Shown piece after piece: positions 11,393 through 22,080 of a DNA stretch of 64,000 nucleotides. The position numbers and the translations under genes are program-made. The DNA is from Dactylorhiza incarnata (Eukaryota; Streptophyta; Magnoliopsida; Asparagales; Orchidaceae). Every line of letters begins with the position of its first letter. The first letter of the stretch is position 1. Below the pieces are notes generated by a model. That model was not told where the DNA came from, ran no database searches, and saw only the letters and a program-made list of their open reading frames with translations. The stretch spans positions 20,938,001 to 21,002,000 of the forward strand of contig JAWHQI010000004.1 in the NCBI GenBank assembly GCA_033032865.1, read 5' to 3'.

Positions 11393-12515
11393 AGTGGGAC
11401 TGATTCGATGGCGGATGATGGAAGCACAGATTTGACTGCTCCTTGTCGCTTACCAGCTTAGCGACGTAGCCGGGGTTACTCTTTTCTTCCCTGATAAACA
11501 TATTTGCCAAACTTATCATTTCTTGATAAGTCCTAGGCTCCCTTATATTCGCTTCAAATTTTAGGGGGCCCACTCTTAAGCCATGGATGAGGGCGACCCT
11601 ATACAGCTCCGGATCCACATTTTGGACCTCCATGATCTCTTTCTGGAAGCGGTCTACGAAACGAGCCCACGTCTCGTCTTCCCGCTGTTTTATATCGAAA
11701 AGGGCCGCCGGGCCACTTTTTCTCTTCTTTGAGGTAGAAAATCTCAGCAGGAATTCCCTTCGTAACTCAGCGAAACAACTGATTGACCTGGGGTGCAACC
11801 CATAAAACCACTCCCTTAAATGTCCTTCAAAGGAGGTCAAAAGAAGCTTGCACTTAGTTGCATCAGTTAAGGTTCTAAGAGCGATGGCTGACTCGAAGGC
11901 TTGTAAATGAACCGTGGGATCAGTCTCCCCATTGAAAGCTGGCAGGCGAGGCTCTCTGAAATTATTAGGGGCAGGCTCCCCTCGGACTTCGTCCACAAAG
12001 GGAGAAGTTTCTTCCATATCTTCATATAGAGGAGCAGGATAATAAGTCGCCGGAACTGCGGCTAATCGCGGGCAAGCCGCTTGGTAGGAATATCGGGCCG
12101 CATCTTCTAGCGGGTAGGAATGACGGGCCGCGCCCTCTTGCGGGTAGGAAACGTGGGCAGCATGAGAAGCCGCCCCCTGGAAGTCGAGGACCCGAGCCGG
12201 CATGCTGTGCGCGGCTTCCTGGTAGAAGTTTTGCCTAGCCGCAAAACCTTCTTGCTGGGGCTGGAAGTTGGCGGCTTGTGGTAGCGGGTAAGGAGGAGGT
12301 GGAGGAGGAACTGGAGTCACCGCCTGATTAACCGCGGTTTGCTGTGGAATTAGCCGCTCGGTTAATAGGGCCAGAGTCTGACTGATTGCGTCCAACCGCT
12401 GGTCAGTCGCCCTCTGAGCCCGCTCAGCTTCTCTCCTGGATTGCTCCAAGACTTCCCACAAGGAGTCCTCGCTGTGATCGGAGCGGTCTCCAAGGGGGAA
12501 CTGGCGGTCTGACAT
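11352..12515 (-). pseudogene. G0 gag (capsid region), frameshifted before the zinc finger
   Basis: Starts at ATG 12515 (MSDRQFPLGD), the same start as in G1 and G2, 52 bp inside the 5' LTR. Residues about 1-70 hold a charged helix and Pro-rich linker, followed by repeated Tyr-Pro segments and a retrotransposon capsid domain (REPRLPAFNGETDP through REPRTYQEMISLANMF). The frame stops at 11352 because a C run near 11367-11372 has one base more than in G2; the protease frame starts at once in the new phase. A programmed frameshift is unlikely since the relatives keep one frame there. Confidence 0.85.
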
Positions 12516-12546
12516 TATGGCGAAGAGGATTTCACCGACAATCCGT

Positions 12547-12565
12547 GATCTGAAGGTCACGTGTT
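12547..12565 (-). promoter_or_regulatory. G0 primer-binding site complementary to internal tRNA-Phe
   Basis: On the plus strand the site reads GATCTGAAGGTCACGTGTT, two bases from the LTR. It equals nucleotides 37-55 of plant tRNA-Phe(GAA), as recalled, with one mismatch (A for G in a CpG). No complement to a tRNA 3' end is seen at the LTR border. Confidence 0.65.
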
Positions 12566-12567
12566 TC

Positions 12568-13340
12568 TGTTGAGTCCGAAATCGCACCTCCGAAGGAAAT
12601 CGGAGGCTGTGGGTTGTCGATTACTTTTTAGGTGGAGAAAACGAGACCGCTAGCAGCGGTCAAGGCCAGACTTCGCCCATCACGGCGAATGCCACTCCTG
12701 TGATGGGCTTTCCTTTGATTAAAAAGAAGCGGTTACAGCGGTTACAAGTGCAGGAAAGGAGAAGACGGCCGGTCAGACAGTCCGCAAGACGGGAAACGCG
12801 AGACCGCAGCTCAAACAAGCGAGCTCTTGGATTCGAGTGTGCGTCCCTTGTGAACAGTGTCGCCCCCTATTTATAGGCTCAGGGGCCTGCCCAAGTGGGC
12901 AGGGATAAAATAACCGCCTTCCCGGGTATAGGAGAAACGGGCAGGCGGTGACGGGATACACAAAGAAGAAATGAAAGAAGCCGCGCGGCTTGGCGGCTTG
13001 CCCTTCCGACTCATCTGACCAGAGGTTGAAGATGCCGTGACCAAGGCGATGATGCAAAATGAGCGGCTTCCGACTTGAGACCGCGGCCTGCCTTCTGGAC
13101 GTGACCTTGGTCGATCTTCACGATACAACCCGGGCGGTCTCCAATCTGAGACCGCGGGTCGCCTTCTTGCCTTGGGTTCTGACAATCTTCAATCTTGGGG
13201 GCGGTCATAAGAGACATCAGACCACCCGGCTTAGTTTACCTTGGACTGAGAGCCGCTGATCTTGGGACCCAGCGGCTTGATTTAGAAGCCCACCCGGCCT
13301 GAGAATGATTCAACCCGAGAAGCGGTTTTCCGGGTAAACA
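12568..13340 (-). repeat. 5' LTR of G0, 773 bp
   Basis: On the minus strand it begins TGTTTACCC at 13340 and ends GACTCAACA at 12568. The ends match the G1 LTR (TGTTTACCC, GACTCAACA) but the middle differs. TATA box TATAAATA on the minus strand at 12875-12868. Includes several GCGGTCT or AGACCGC words. Confidence 0.9.
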
Positions 13341-16300
13341 GGAATGGGTTTAAATTATTCTCCACTGAATTTAAGGCTCCGATCTCATTCTGAAACAGTA
13401 TTGTGGGCAAAAATCGGACAACCGGAAAGGTGTTGCCTTATTCTCGAATGGGTAAATCTTATTCTCTGTTGGATGGAGAATACGAGCTCTTTCCAAAAAT
13501 GTGTTGTTGGCAAAAATTGAACAATCAGATCAAAAGTTATGGCTGCTTGAAGTTTATGTGTAATTTGGAGTTAAATCCCGCATTACCACTGGAACCCACT
13601 GTATATCGAACAATAAACAAACTTGAATGGTTATATCCTACTCTCCATTGGATGTAGGGCTCTGAACTCATTCAAAAAAGGTATTGTGGGAAAAAATTGG
13701 GCAATTGGATCAAGAGTTGTCTGTTTGAAGTTTATGTGTCATTTGGAGCTAAATCCCACATTATCACTACATCCCACTGTAGATCAACCACTAAACAAAC
13801 TGGAAAGGGTAAAACTTGTTGTCCATTGTATGTAGGGCTATAATCTCATTCCGAAAAGGTGTTGTTTGCAAAAATCAGACAACCGGATCAAAGTTATGGA
13901 TATTTGAAGTTTAGGTGTCAATTGGAGGAAAATCCCTCAGTTCCACTACAATCCATTATCCGTCGACCACTAAATGAACTCGATCGAGTAAATCCTATTC
14001 TCCATAGGATGTGTGGCTCTGAGCTCATTCCGAAAAGGTGTTTTAGGCAAAATCCAGAAAACGGGATCAAAAGTTATAGCTGTTTGAAGTTTAGGTGTTA
14101 GTAGGAGCAAAATCCCACATTACCACTGCAACTCAATGTATATCGACCACTAAATGAACTAGATTGGGTAAAACTAATGTAGGGCTCAGATCTCATTTCG
14201 AATTGGTTTTGTGGGCAAACATCAGACAACCTGATCAAAAATTATGGATGTTTCCAGTTTATGTGTCATTTGAAGCTAAATTTCGCATTACTAGTGCAAC
14301 CCGCTATATATCGACAACTAAATGAACAGCAATGGGTAAAACTTGTGCTTCAATGAATGTAGTGCTCCGAGCTCATTCCTAAAAGATGTTATGGGGGTAA
14401 AATCAGACAACTAGATCAAAAGTTATTGTTGTATAAAGTTTGAGTGTCATTTGTAGCTAAATCTCTCACTTTCACTATAAACCGCATTTAAAATTCTTTC
14501 ATTTTGGAAATTTATGTGTCATTTGGAGCTAAATCTCGCATTACCAGTTCAACCCACTGTATATCGACCTCTAAATGAGCTTGAATGTGTTAAAATTGTT
14601 CTCCATTGGATTTAGGGCTCCGATCTCATTCTGAAAAGGTATTGTGGGCAAAAATCGGACAACAGGATCAAAAGTTACGGATGTTTGAAGTTTAGGTCTC
14701 CTTTTGAGCTAAATACCTTATTACCAACCAACTGTATATTGACCACCAAACAAACTGGAATGGGTAAAACTTGTTTTCCATTGGATGTAGAGCTCCGAGC
14801 TCATTCCAAAAAGGTGTGCGCAAAAATCAGACAACCAGATCACAAGTTATGGCTGTTACAGTTTATGTATCAAGAGGAGCTAAATCCCTCATTACCATTG
14901 CAAACCGCTATATATTGACCACTAAAATTAGCTGGAATGGTTTAAAATTGTGCTCCATTGGATGTATGCCTCCGAGCATATTCCGAAAAGGTATTGTGGG
15001 CAAAAATCAAACATACAAATCAAAAGTTATGGCTGTTAGAAATTTAGGTGTAATTTGGAGCTAAATTTCGCATTACCGCTACAACCTGTAATATATCGAC
15101 AACTAAATGAACTAGAGTGGGTAAAACATGCGCTCTAATGAATGTAGTGCTCCGAGCTCATTACGAAAAGGTATTGTGGTGTAAAATAAGACAACCGCAT
15201 CAAAAGTTGTTGTTGTTTTAAGTTTGAGTGTAATTTACAGCTAAATCTCTCATTTTCACTACAACCCGCATTAAACATTCTGTCATTTTGAAGTGTATGT
15301 ATCATTTGGAGATAAATCTCATATTACCATCATAACTCACTATATATCGACCTCTGAACAAGCTGGTATGGGTTTAAATTGCTCTCCACTGGATTTAGGG
15401 CTCGGATCTCATTCCGAAAAGGTATTGTGGGTGAAAATCGGACAACCGGAAAGGTGTTGCCTTATTCTCGAATGGGTAAATCTTATTCTCTATTGGATGG
15501 AGAATACGAGCTCTTTCCGAAAAAGTGTTGTTGGCAAAAATAGAACAATCAGATCAAAAGTTATGGCTCCTTGAAGTTTATGTGTAATTTGGAGTTAAAT
15601 CCCGCATTACCACTGGAACCCACTGTATATCAAAAAATAAACAAACTTGAATGGTTATATCCAACTCTCCATTGGATGTAGGGCTCTGAACTCATTCTAA
15701 AAAGGTATTGTGGGAAAAAATTGGGCAATTGGATCAAGATTGTCTGTTTGAAGTTTATGTGTCATTTGGAGCTAAATCCCACATTATCACTGCATCTCAC
15801 TATAGATCAACCACTAAACAAACTGGAATGGGTAAAACTTGTTGTCCATTTTATGTTGGGCTCTGATCTCATTCCGAAAAGGTGTTGTTTGCAAAAATCA
15901 GACAACTGGATCAAAGTTATGGATATTTGAAGTTTAGGTGTCAATTGGAGGAAAATCCCTCATTTCCACTGCAATCCACTATCCGTCGACCACTAAATGA
16001 ACTCGATTGAGTAAATCATATTCTCCATAGGATGTGTGGCTCTGAGCTCATTCCGAAAAGGTGTTTTGGGCAAAATCCAGACAACGGTATCAAAAGTTAT
16101 GGCGGTTTGAAGTTTAGGTGTCAGCAGGAGCTAAATCCTACATTACCACTGCAACTCAATGTATATCGACCACTAAATGAACTAAATTTGGTAAAACTTG
16201 ATGTCCATTGAATGTAGGGCTCAGATCTCATTTCGAAGAGGTTTTGTGGGCAAAAATCAGACAACCTGATCAAAAGTTATGGATGTTTCGAGTTTATGTG

Positions 16301-17869
16301 GCATTTGAAGCTAAATTTCGCATTACCAGTGCAACCCGCTATATATCGACAACTAAATGAACTGCAATGGGTAAAACCTATCCTTCAATGAATGTAGTGC
16401 TCCGAGCTCATTCCTAAAGGGTGCTATGGGGGTAAAATCAGACAACCGGATCAAAAGTTATTGATGTATAAAGTTTGAGTGTCATTTGTAGCTAAATCTC
16501 TCACTTTCACTACAAACTGCATTTAAAATTCTTTCATTTTGGAAATTTATGTGTCATTTGGAGCTAAATCTCGCATTACCAGTACAACCCACTGTATATC
16601 AACCTCTAAATGAGCTTGAATGTGTTAAAATTGTTCTCCATTGGATTTAGGGCTCCGATCTCATTCCGAAATGGTATTGTGGGTGAAAATCGGACAACCA
16701 GATCAAAAGTTACGGATGTTTGAAATTTAGGTCTCCTTTCGAGCTAAATACCTTATTACCAACCAACTGTATATTGACCAGTAAACAAACTGGAATGGGT
16801 AAAATTTGCTTTTCCATAGGATGTAGTGCTCCGAGCTCATTCCAAAAAGGTGTTGTGAGCAAAAATCGGACAACCAGATCAAAAGTTATGGATGTTACAA
16901 TTTATGTGTCAAGAGGAGCTAAATCCCTCATTACCATTGCAAACTGCTGTATATTGACCAGTAAAATGAGCTGGAATGGTTTAAAATTGTGCTCCATTGG
17001 ATGTATGCCTCCGAGCATATTCTGAAAAGGTGTTGTGGGCAAAAATCAAACATACAAATCAAAAGTTATGGCTGTTAGAAGTTTAGGTGTAATTTGGAGC
17101 TAAATTTCGCATTACCGCTACAACCAGCAATATATTGACAACTAAATGAACTAGAGTGGGTAAAACTTGTGCTCTAATGAATGTAGTGCTTCGAGTTCAT
17201 TATGAAAAGGTGTTGTGGGGTAAAATAATACAACCGCATCAAAAGTTGTTGTTGTTTTATGTTTGAGTGTAATTTACAGCTAAATCTCTCATTTTCACTA
17301 CAACCCGCATTAACAATTCTGTCATTTTCAAGTGTATGTGTCATTTGGAGATAAATCTCATATTACCACCATAACTCATTGTATATCGACCTCTGGACAA
17401 GCTGGAATGGGTTTAAATTGTTCTCCACTGGATTTAGGGCTCCGATCTAATTCCGAAATGGTATTGTGGGCGAAAATCGGACAACCGGAAAGGTGTTGCC
17501 TTATTCTCTGTTGGATGGAGAATACGAGCTCTTTCCGAGAATGTGTTGTTGGCAAAAATCGAACAATCAGATCAAAAGTTATGGCTGCTTGAAATTTATG
17601 TGTAATTTGGAGTTAAATCCCGCATTACCACTAGAACCCACTGTATATCGAACAATAAACAAACTTCAATGGTTATATCCTACTCTCCATTGGATGTAGG
17701 GCTCTGAACTCATTCTAAAAGGTATGGTGGGCAAAAATTGGGCAATTGGATCAAGAGTTGTCTGTTTGAAGTTTATGTGTCATTTGGAGCTAAATCCCAC
17801 ATTATCACTGCATCTCACTGTAGATCAACCACTAAACAAACCGAAATGGGTAAAACTTGTTGTCCATTG
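13341..17869 (+). repeat. Satellite array, left block, with 2.03-kb higher-order repeats
   Basis: Tandem monomers of about 178 bp, each with a GGCTC-GATCTCATTCC-like start, a GATCAAAAGTTATGG core and a TATCGACCACTAAATGAACT segment. A variant unit containing GACAACCGGAAAGGTGTTGCC-like sequence recurs at 13415, 15439 and 17478, giving higher-order periods of 2024 and 2039 bp. One higher-order unit has 11 monomers: one short (about 107 bp), two long (about 253 bp) and eight of about 178 bp. Short ORFs here (60-101 codons) recur only because the repeat recurs. The array is cut at 17869 by G1. Confidence 0.95.
17865..17869. other. Target site duplication of G1, left copy (CATTG)
   Basis: CATTG precedes the G1 LTR and is repeated at 56576-56580 after the other LTR. 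Joining the flanks at one copy restores an ordinary satellite monomer (TTGTCCATTG then TATGTAGGGC). Confidence 0.93.
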
Positions 17870-18737
17870 TGTTTACCCAAAAGACCGCTTTCGAGTGGTA
17901 CTTCTCCCAGACTGGGCGGTCTAAAGACTAAGATCGCTCGGTTTAGTTTCAGCAAAGGTCATTCAGAACCAACCAACACAAAATCGGGCGGTCTGATATG
18001 ATTCAGACCACCCCCGAAGACTGAAGATCATCAAGGCCAGGCCTCCAAAAGCATGCCGCGGTCTCAAGTCGGAGACCGCCTGGGTTGTGCCATGGAAGCT
18101 ATCAGGGACCGTCCAAGAAGGCAGTCCGCGTTCTCAAGGGCAAGCTGCGGTCTCAAGACGGAGACCGCCCGGGTTGCGCCGTGAAGACCAGTAAGGACCA
18201 AGTCCAAGAAGACAGGCCGCGGTCTCAAGTCGGAGACCGCCCGGGTGGCATCATTGCCTTGGTCGCCGCATCTCCAGCCCCTCTACGAGACAGTCCGCAA
18301 GCGTAAGCCGCCAAGCCGCGCAGCTTCTTTCTTTTCTCCTTTCTGTATCCCGTCACCGCCTGCCCGATTATCCTGTATCCGGGCAGTCTGTTATTTTATC
18401 CCTGCCCGTTCGAGAAGGCCCCCGAGCCTATATATAGGGGGAGGCAATACTCCCAAGACACGCACACTCGAATCCAGGAGCTCGCTTGTTTGAGCTGCGG
18501 TCTCGAGTTTCCCTTCTTGCGGACTGTCTGACCGGTCGGCTTCTGCTTTCCTGCACTTGTAACCCGCTGTAACCGCTTCTTCTTAATCAAAGGAAAGCCC
18601 ATCACAGGAGTGACATTCGCCATGACGGGCGAAGTCTGGCCTTGACCGCAGCTAGCGGTCTCGTTTTTTCCACCTAAAAAGTAACCGGCAGCCCACAGCC
18701 TCCGATTTCCTTCGGAGGTGCGATTTTAGACTCAACA
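17870..18737 (+). repeat. 5' LTR of G1, 868 bp
   Basis: Starts TGTTTACCCAAAAGACCGC, ends AGACTCAACA. TATA box TATATATA at 18429-18436 in the context GAGCCTATATATAGGGGG. It is matched by 46019-46190 plus 55881-56575 (867 bp in total). Contains many GCGGTCT/AGACCGC words. ORFs on both strands in this LTR are not credible genes. Confidence 0.93.
18429..18436 (+). promoter_or_regulatory. TATA box of the G1 5' LTR
   Basis: TATATATA about 310 bp before the LTR end. The same place in the 3' LTR (near 56265) reads GTAAAAATAG, so that copy has lost it. Confidence 0.6.
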
Positions 18738-18739
18738 GA

Positions 18740-18758
18740 AACACGCGACCTTCAGATC
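18740..18758 (+). promoter_or_regulatory. G1 primer-binding site complementary to internal tRNA-Phe
   Basis: AACACGCGACCTTCAGATC starts 2 bp after the LTR. It is an exact 19-nt complement of nucleotides 37-55 (anticodon-stem 3' side, variable loop, T stem) of plant tRNA-Phe(GAA) as recalled. G2 has the same 19 bases, and G0 has 18 of 19. Confidence 0.7.
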
Positions 18759-18789
18759 GCGGATTGTCGATGAAATCCTCTTTGCCATA

Positions 18790-21188
18790 ATGTCAGACCG
18801 CCAGTTCCCCCTTGGAGACTGCTCCGATCACAGTGAGGACTCTTTGTGAGAAGCCTTGGAGCAATCCAGAAGAGAAGCCGAGCGGGCTCAGAGGGCGACT
18901 GATCAACGGTTGGATGCAATCAGTCAGACTTTGGCCCTATTAATCGAGGGATTAGTTCCACAGCAAACCGCGGTTAATCAGGCGGTGACTCCGGTTCCTC
19001 CTCCACCTCCACCTTACCCGCTACCACAAGCCGCCAACCTCCAACCCCAGCAAGAAGGTTTTGCGGCCAGGCAAAAATTTTACCAGGAAGCCGCGCACAG
19101 CAAGCCGGCTCGAGTCCTCGATTTCCAGGGGGCGGCTTCTCATGCATCCCGCCTGTCCTATCCGCCAGAAGGAGCATCCCGCTTGTCATATCCGCCTGAT
19201 GCCGCTGCTCACCCTTTTTACCCGCCAGAAGCTGCTGCCCGGTCCTCTTACCAGGCGGCTTGTCCGCGAGTAGCCGCGGCTTCGGCGGCTTACTACCCTG
19301 CTCTATATGAAGATATGGAAGAAACTTCTCCCTTCGTGGACGAAGTCTGGGGGGAGCCAGCCCCTAATAATTTCAGAGAGCCTCGTCTGCCAGTTTTCAG
19401 TGGGGAAACTGATCCCATTGTTCATCTACAAGCCTTCGAGTCAGCCATCGCTCTTAGGACCTTAACTGATGCGACTAAGTGCAAACTCCTTGTGACCTCC
19501 TTTGAAGGACAAGCAAGGCAGTGGTTTTATGGGCTGCATCCCAGATCGATCGGTTGTTTTGCTGAGCTGCGAAGGGAGTTTTTGCTAAGATTCTCCACCT
19601 CAAGGAAGAGGAAAAGTGGCCCGGCGGCCCTTTCGATATAAAGCAGCGGGAAGACGAAACGTGGGCCCATTTCGTAGACCGCTTCCAGAAGGAGATCATG
19701 GAAGTCCAAAATGTGGATCCAGAGCTGTATAGGGTTTCCCTCATCCATGGCTTGAGAGAAGGCCCCCCTAAAATTTGAAGCAAATATAAGGGAGCCCAGG
19801 ACTTATCAGGAAATGATAAGTTTGGCAAATATGTTTATTAGAGGAGAAAAGAGCAATCCAGGCTATGTCGCAAAGCTGGTAAGCGACAAGGAGCAGTCCA
19901 ATCCGTCCTTTCACCATCCGCAATCAAATAAGTCCCACTTTGAACCCCGTTCCCAAAGGGGAAGAAACTACAAAAATAAGCAACCATTCATGAATGGGCC
20001 ATCAGCGGTTTCAAGATTAGAAACCACCGTTGGCCATCGCACCCGGTCCATCTGTCCCTCTTCCGCAAATTATGCCGGTATACCTGCCACAGTACGCCGC
20101 GCAGCCACCTCCAGTTGCTCCAGCCACCAAACATGATGACTCGCAAGAGTCGTTCATTCCACTTAATGTTACTATGGACGAAGTCGTCCAGATTCTCCAG
20201 AAAAGGCCAGATTTCAGAAGACCCGCTCCTCTGAGATTGGATGTTCAAAATCAGAATCCGAACCTCTTCTATGAATATCATAAGGAGGGAGGGCATCTGA
20301 CTGAAAATTGTCGGGCCCTCCGCTTGCTGATAGAGAGGCTCCTGGGAGAAGGAAAGCTCTGGGGCCTAGTTCGGAAAGAGTCAACTGCTGAGCCAGCGGT
20401 TGAGAAGAAAAAAGAGAAAGAAACAGTGGAAGTAACCTGGGAATGCGCGGACGTCGAAGACGCCGGCTGCTATGGATACATCCATCCTTCCGCCGAATGC
20501 ATCAAAGTCAATGATGTGGTCCCCTTGGGGGACATCTATTGCATACATGGAGGGGTTGGAGCAGAGTCATCTCGCAAATCTAGCATCGCGAGAGTTCTGA
20601 AGCAGGAAGTAGCAGCCACTACAAGTTCTCCCCCCGAAAGCACTATTATCACCTTTGGCCAGGATGACCTTCCCCCCAATGCCAATCCTTTCGACGATGC
20701 GGTGGTCATCAAAGTCTTCATCAAAAATTATACAGTACACAAGATCTTGATTGATACAGGCAGCTCCGTCAATCTCCTTTTCCGCCCAACTTTCGAAGCC
20801 CTGAAAACTGGAAAGCCTTTGCTTTCCACCGACGGGCCCCTCTATGGTTTTTCTGGGGAGAAGAAAGAAGTAGAGGGTTCAGTAAAGCTGAATTGCTGGA
20901 GGAGGAGAAAGTGGAGATGATCTCCTGCCTTTTCGAAAACTTGGATGTCTTCGCCTGGTCAGCGGAGGATATGCCAGGAGTGGATCCGGACATGGCTTGT
21001 CATCATCTGAACGTATCTCCCGAGTTCAAGCCCGTCCAGCAAAAGAAGAGAGAAGTGGAAACCAAGCTAGCGTTGCCCATTAGAGAGGAGGTTGCCAAAC
21101 TCCTGAAAGCAGGCTTTATTTCTGAAATTCAATATCCCACGTGGATGTCGAATGTTGTAATGGTTAAGAAATATGGTGGGAAGTGGCG
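18790..21188 (+). pseudogene. G1 gag, protease and RT start, heavily broken, interrupted by G2
   Basis: Start ATG 18790 (MSDRQFPLGD). Stop TGA at 18847-18849 where G0 has TGG. Then gag capsid to about 19630, where loss of one T shifts the frame; an extra C near 19763 and a 4-base gain near 19990 shift it again. The finger YEYHKEGGHLTENC (20270-20310) has lost its first Cys (Tyr, from a neighbouring Phe-Tyr change). Protease site ILIDTGSSVN lies near 20745-20775. At about 20890 the frame jumps from the protease fold to the EEEKVE linker, a deletion of about 400 bp compared with G0. RT then runs to GKWR at 21183, where G2 begins; it resumes at 34901. Confidence 0.9.
21184..21188. other. Target site duplication of G2, left copy (TGGCG)
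   Basis: TGGCG is found before the G2 LTR and again at 34896-34900. The uninterrupted G0 pol carries GTGGCGCATG (minus strand near 9755) with one copy, confirming the empty site. Confidence 0.95.
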
Positions 21189-21888
21189 TGTTGAAACCAA
21201 AGATGTACCCCCGCGGTTTGCGACTAGAAAAACGGAGGTTGCGGATTGTTGGTTACTTAGAAGGAAGAGAATGAGACCGCTAGCAGCGGTCGAGGCCGGA
21301 CTTCGCCCGTCACGGCAAATGCCACTCCTGTGACAGGCTTTCCTTTGATTAAAGTAAGAGGGTTACAATGGGTTACAAGTGCAAGCCGGCCGGTCAAACA
21401 GGTCGCAAGATAGGGAACTCGAGTCCGCAGCTCAAACAAGCGAGCTCCTGGATTCGAATGTCCGTCCCTTGGGAACGTTTCCGCCCCCTATTTATAGGCT
21501 TGGGGGCCTACCCGAACGGGCAGGGATAAAATAACCGCCTTCCCGGGTACAGGAGAAACGGGCAGGAGGTGACGGGATTCAGAAGGGAAAGAGAAGAGAA
21601 GCCGCGCGGCTTAGCGGCTTGGGATCCCGGTCTTCCTTTGGCTTGCCCTGGAGGTGTGACCAAGGCGACGTTCCAACACGGGCGGTCTCATACCAGAGAC
21701 CGCGATTTGCCTTTGGGACTTGTCCTTGGCTGAAAATCATTCTTTAGAGACGACTTGAGGTCTCAGACCGCCCGGTCTGCGTTCGTTGGTGCTGGATGTT
21801 CTTTACTGAGACTGGTCCGGGCGATCTTGAGCTTTAGACCGCCCAGTCTGGGAGTAGTACCTCTCGGAAGCGGTCTCTTGGGTAAACA
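21189..21888 (-). repeat. 3' LTR of G2, 700 bp
   Basis: On the plus strand it starts TGTTGAAACC and ends GGGTAAACA. Same length as 34196-34895. TATA TATAAATA on the minus strand at 21496-21489. Differences from its partner are mostly transitions. Confidence 0.95.
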
Positions 21889-21900
21889 TAATCCCCGCAT
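21889..21900 (-). promoter_or_regulatory. Polypurine tract of G2
   Basis: On the minus strand ATGCGGGGATTA directly precedes the LTR start TGTTTACCC. G1 has the identical 12 bases at 46007-46018. Confidence 0.7.
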
Positions 21901-21973
21901 ATTTTTAAACTCCGAGGAGATTTCAAAAATATCAGTTCTATCTGAAAGACCGCACCCGACTTGCGCTTTCAGC

Positions 21974-21980
21974 TATAAAA
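21974..21980 (+). promoter_or_regulatory. TATA box for the antisense coiled-coil gene of G2
   Basis: TATAAAA about 100 bp before ATG 22081. The same box in the same place is at 45933-45927 (minus) in G1, 102 bp before its ATG. It lies outside the LTR, so the antisense genes appear to have an internal promoter. Confidence 0.6.
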
Positions 21981-22080
21981 TTGCCTGAGAGCTCTTTCTT
22001 TTCATAATTCTCCAGAGATCTCGGGTCGCTATTCGCCGATTGCGGTTAGAATTTTTTAGATCGGCACCCCATCAATTAGA

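Larger units (their letters stand above)
9599..13340 (-). mobile_element. G0: Tat-like Ty3/gypsy element, 5' part only, truncated by the copia insertion
   Basis: On the minus strand it reads 5' LTR (12568-13340), primer site (12547-12565), gag, protease and the start of RT, then stops abruptly at 9599 against the copia LTR. The remainder presumably lies left of the window beyond the copia array. Gag, protease and RT are close relatives of those in G1 and G2. Its outer end at 13340 joins satellite DNA, so G0 inserted into the satellite; the five bases GGAAT at 13341 are the expected right target duplication. Confidence 0.9.

Noticed and set aside
12547..12565. tRNA-Phe gene
   Set aside because: Only 19 nt match and there is no acceptor stem or D arm; the position beside the LTR makes it a primer site.
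13403..17924. Many short ORFs (60-101 codons) with similar sequences, such as those with LKFMCNLELNP
   Set aside because: They are satellite monomers read in one frame. Homologous ORFs recur at the higher-order period and are interrupted at random.
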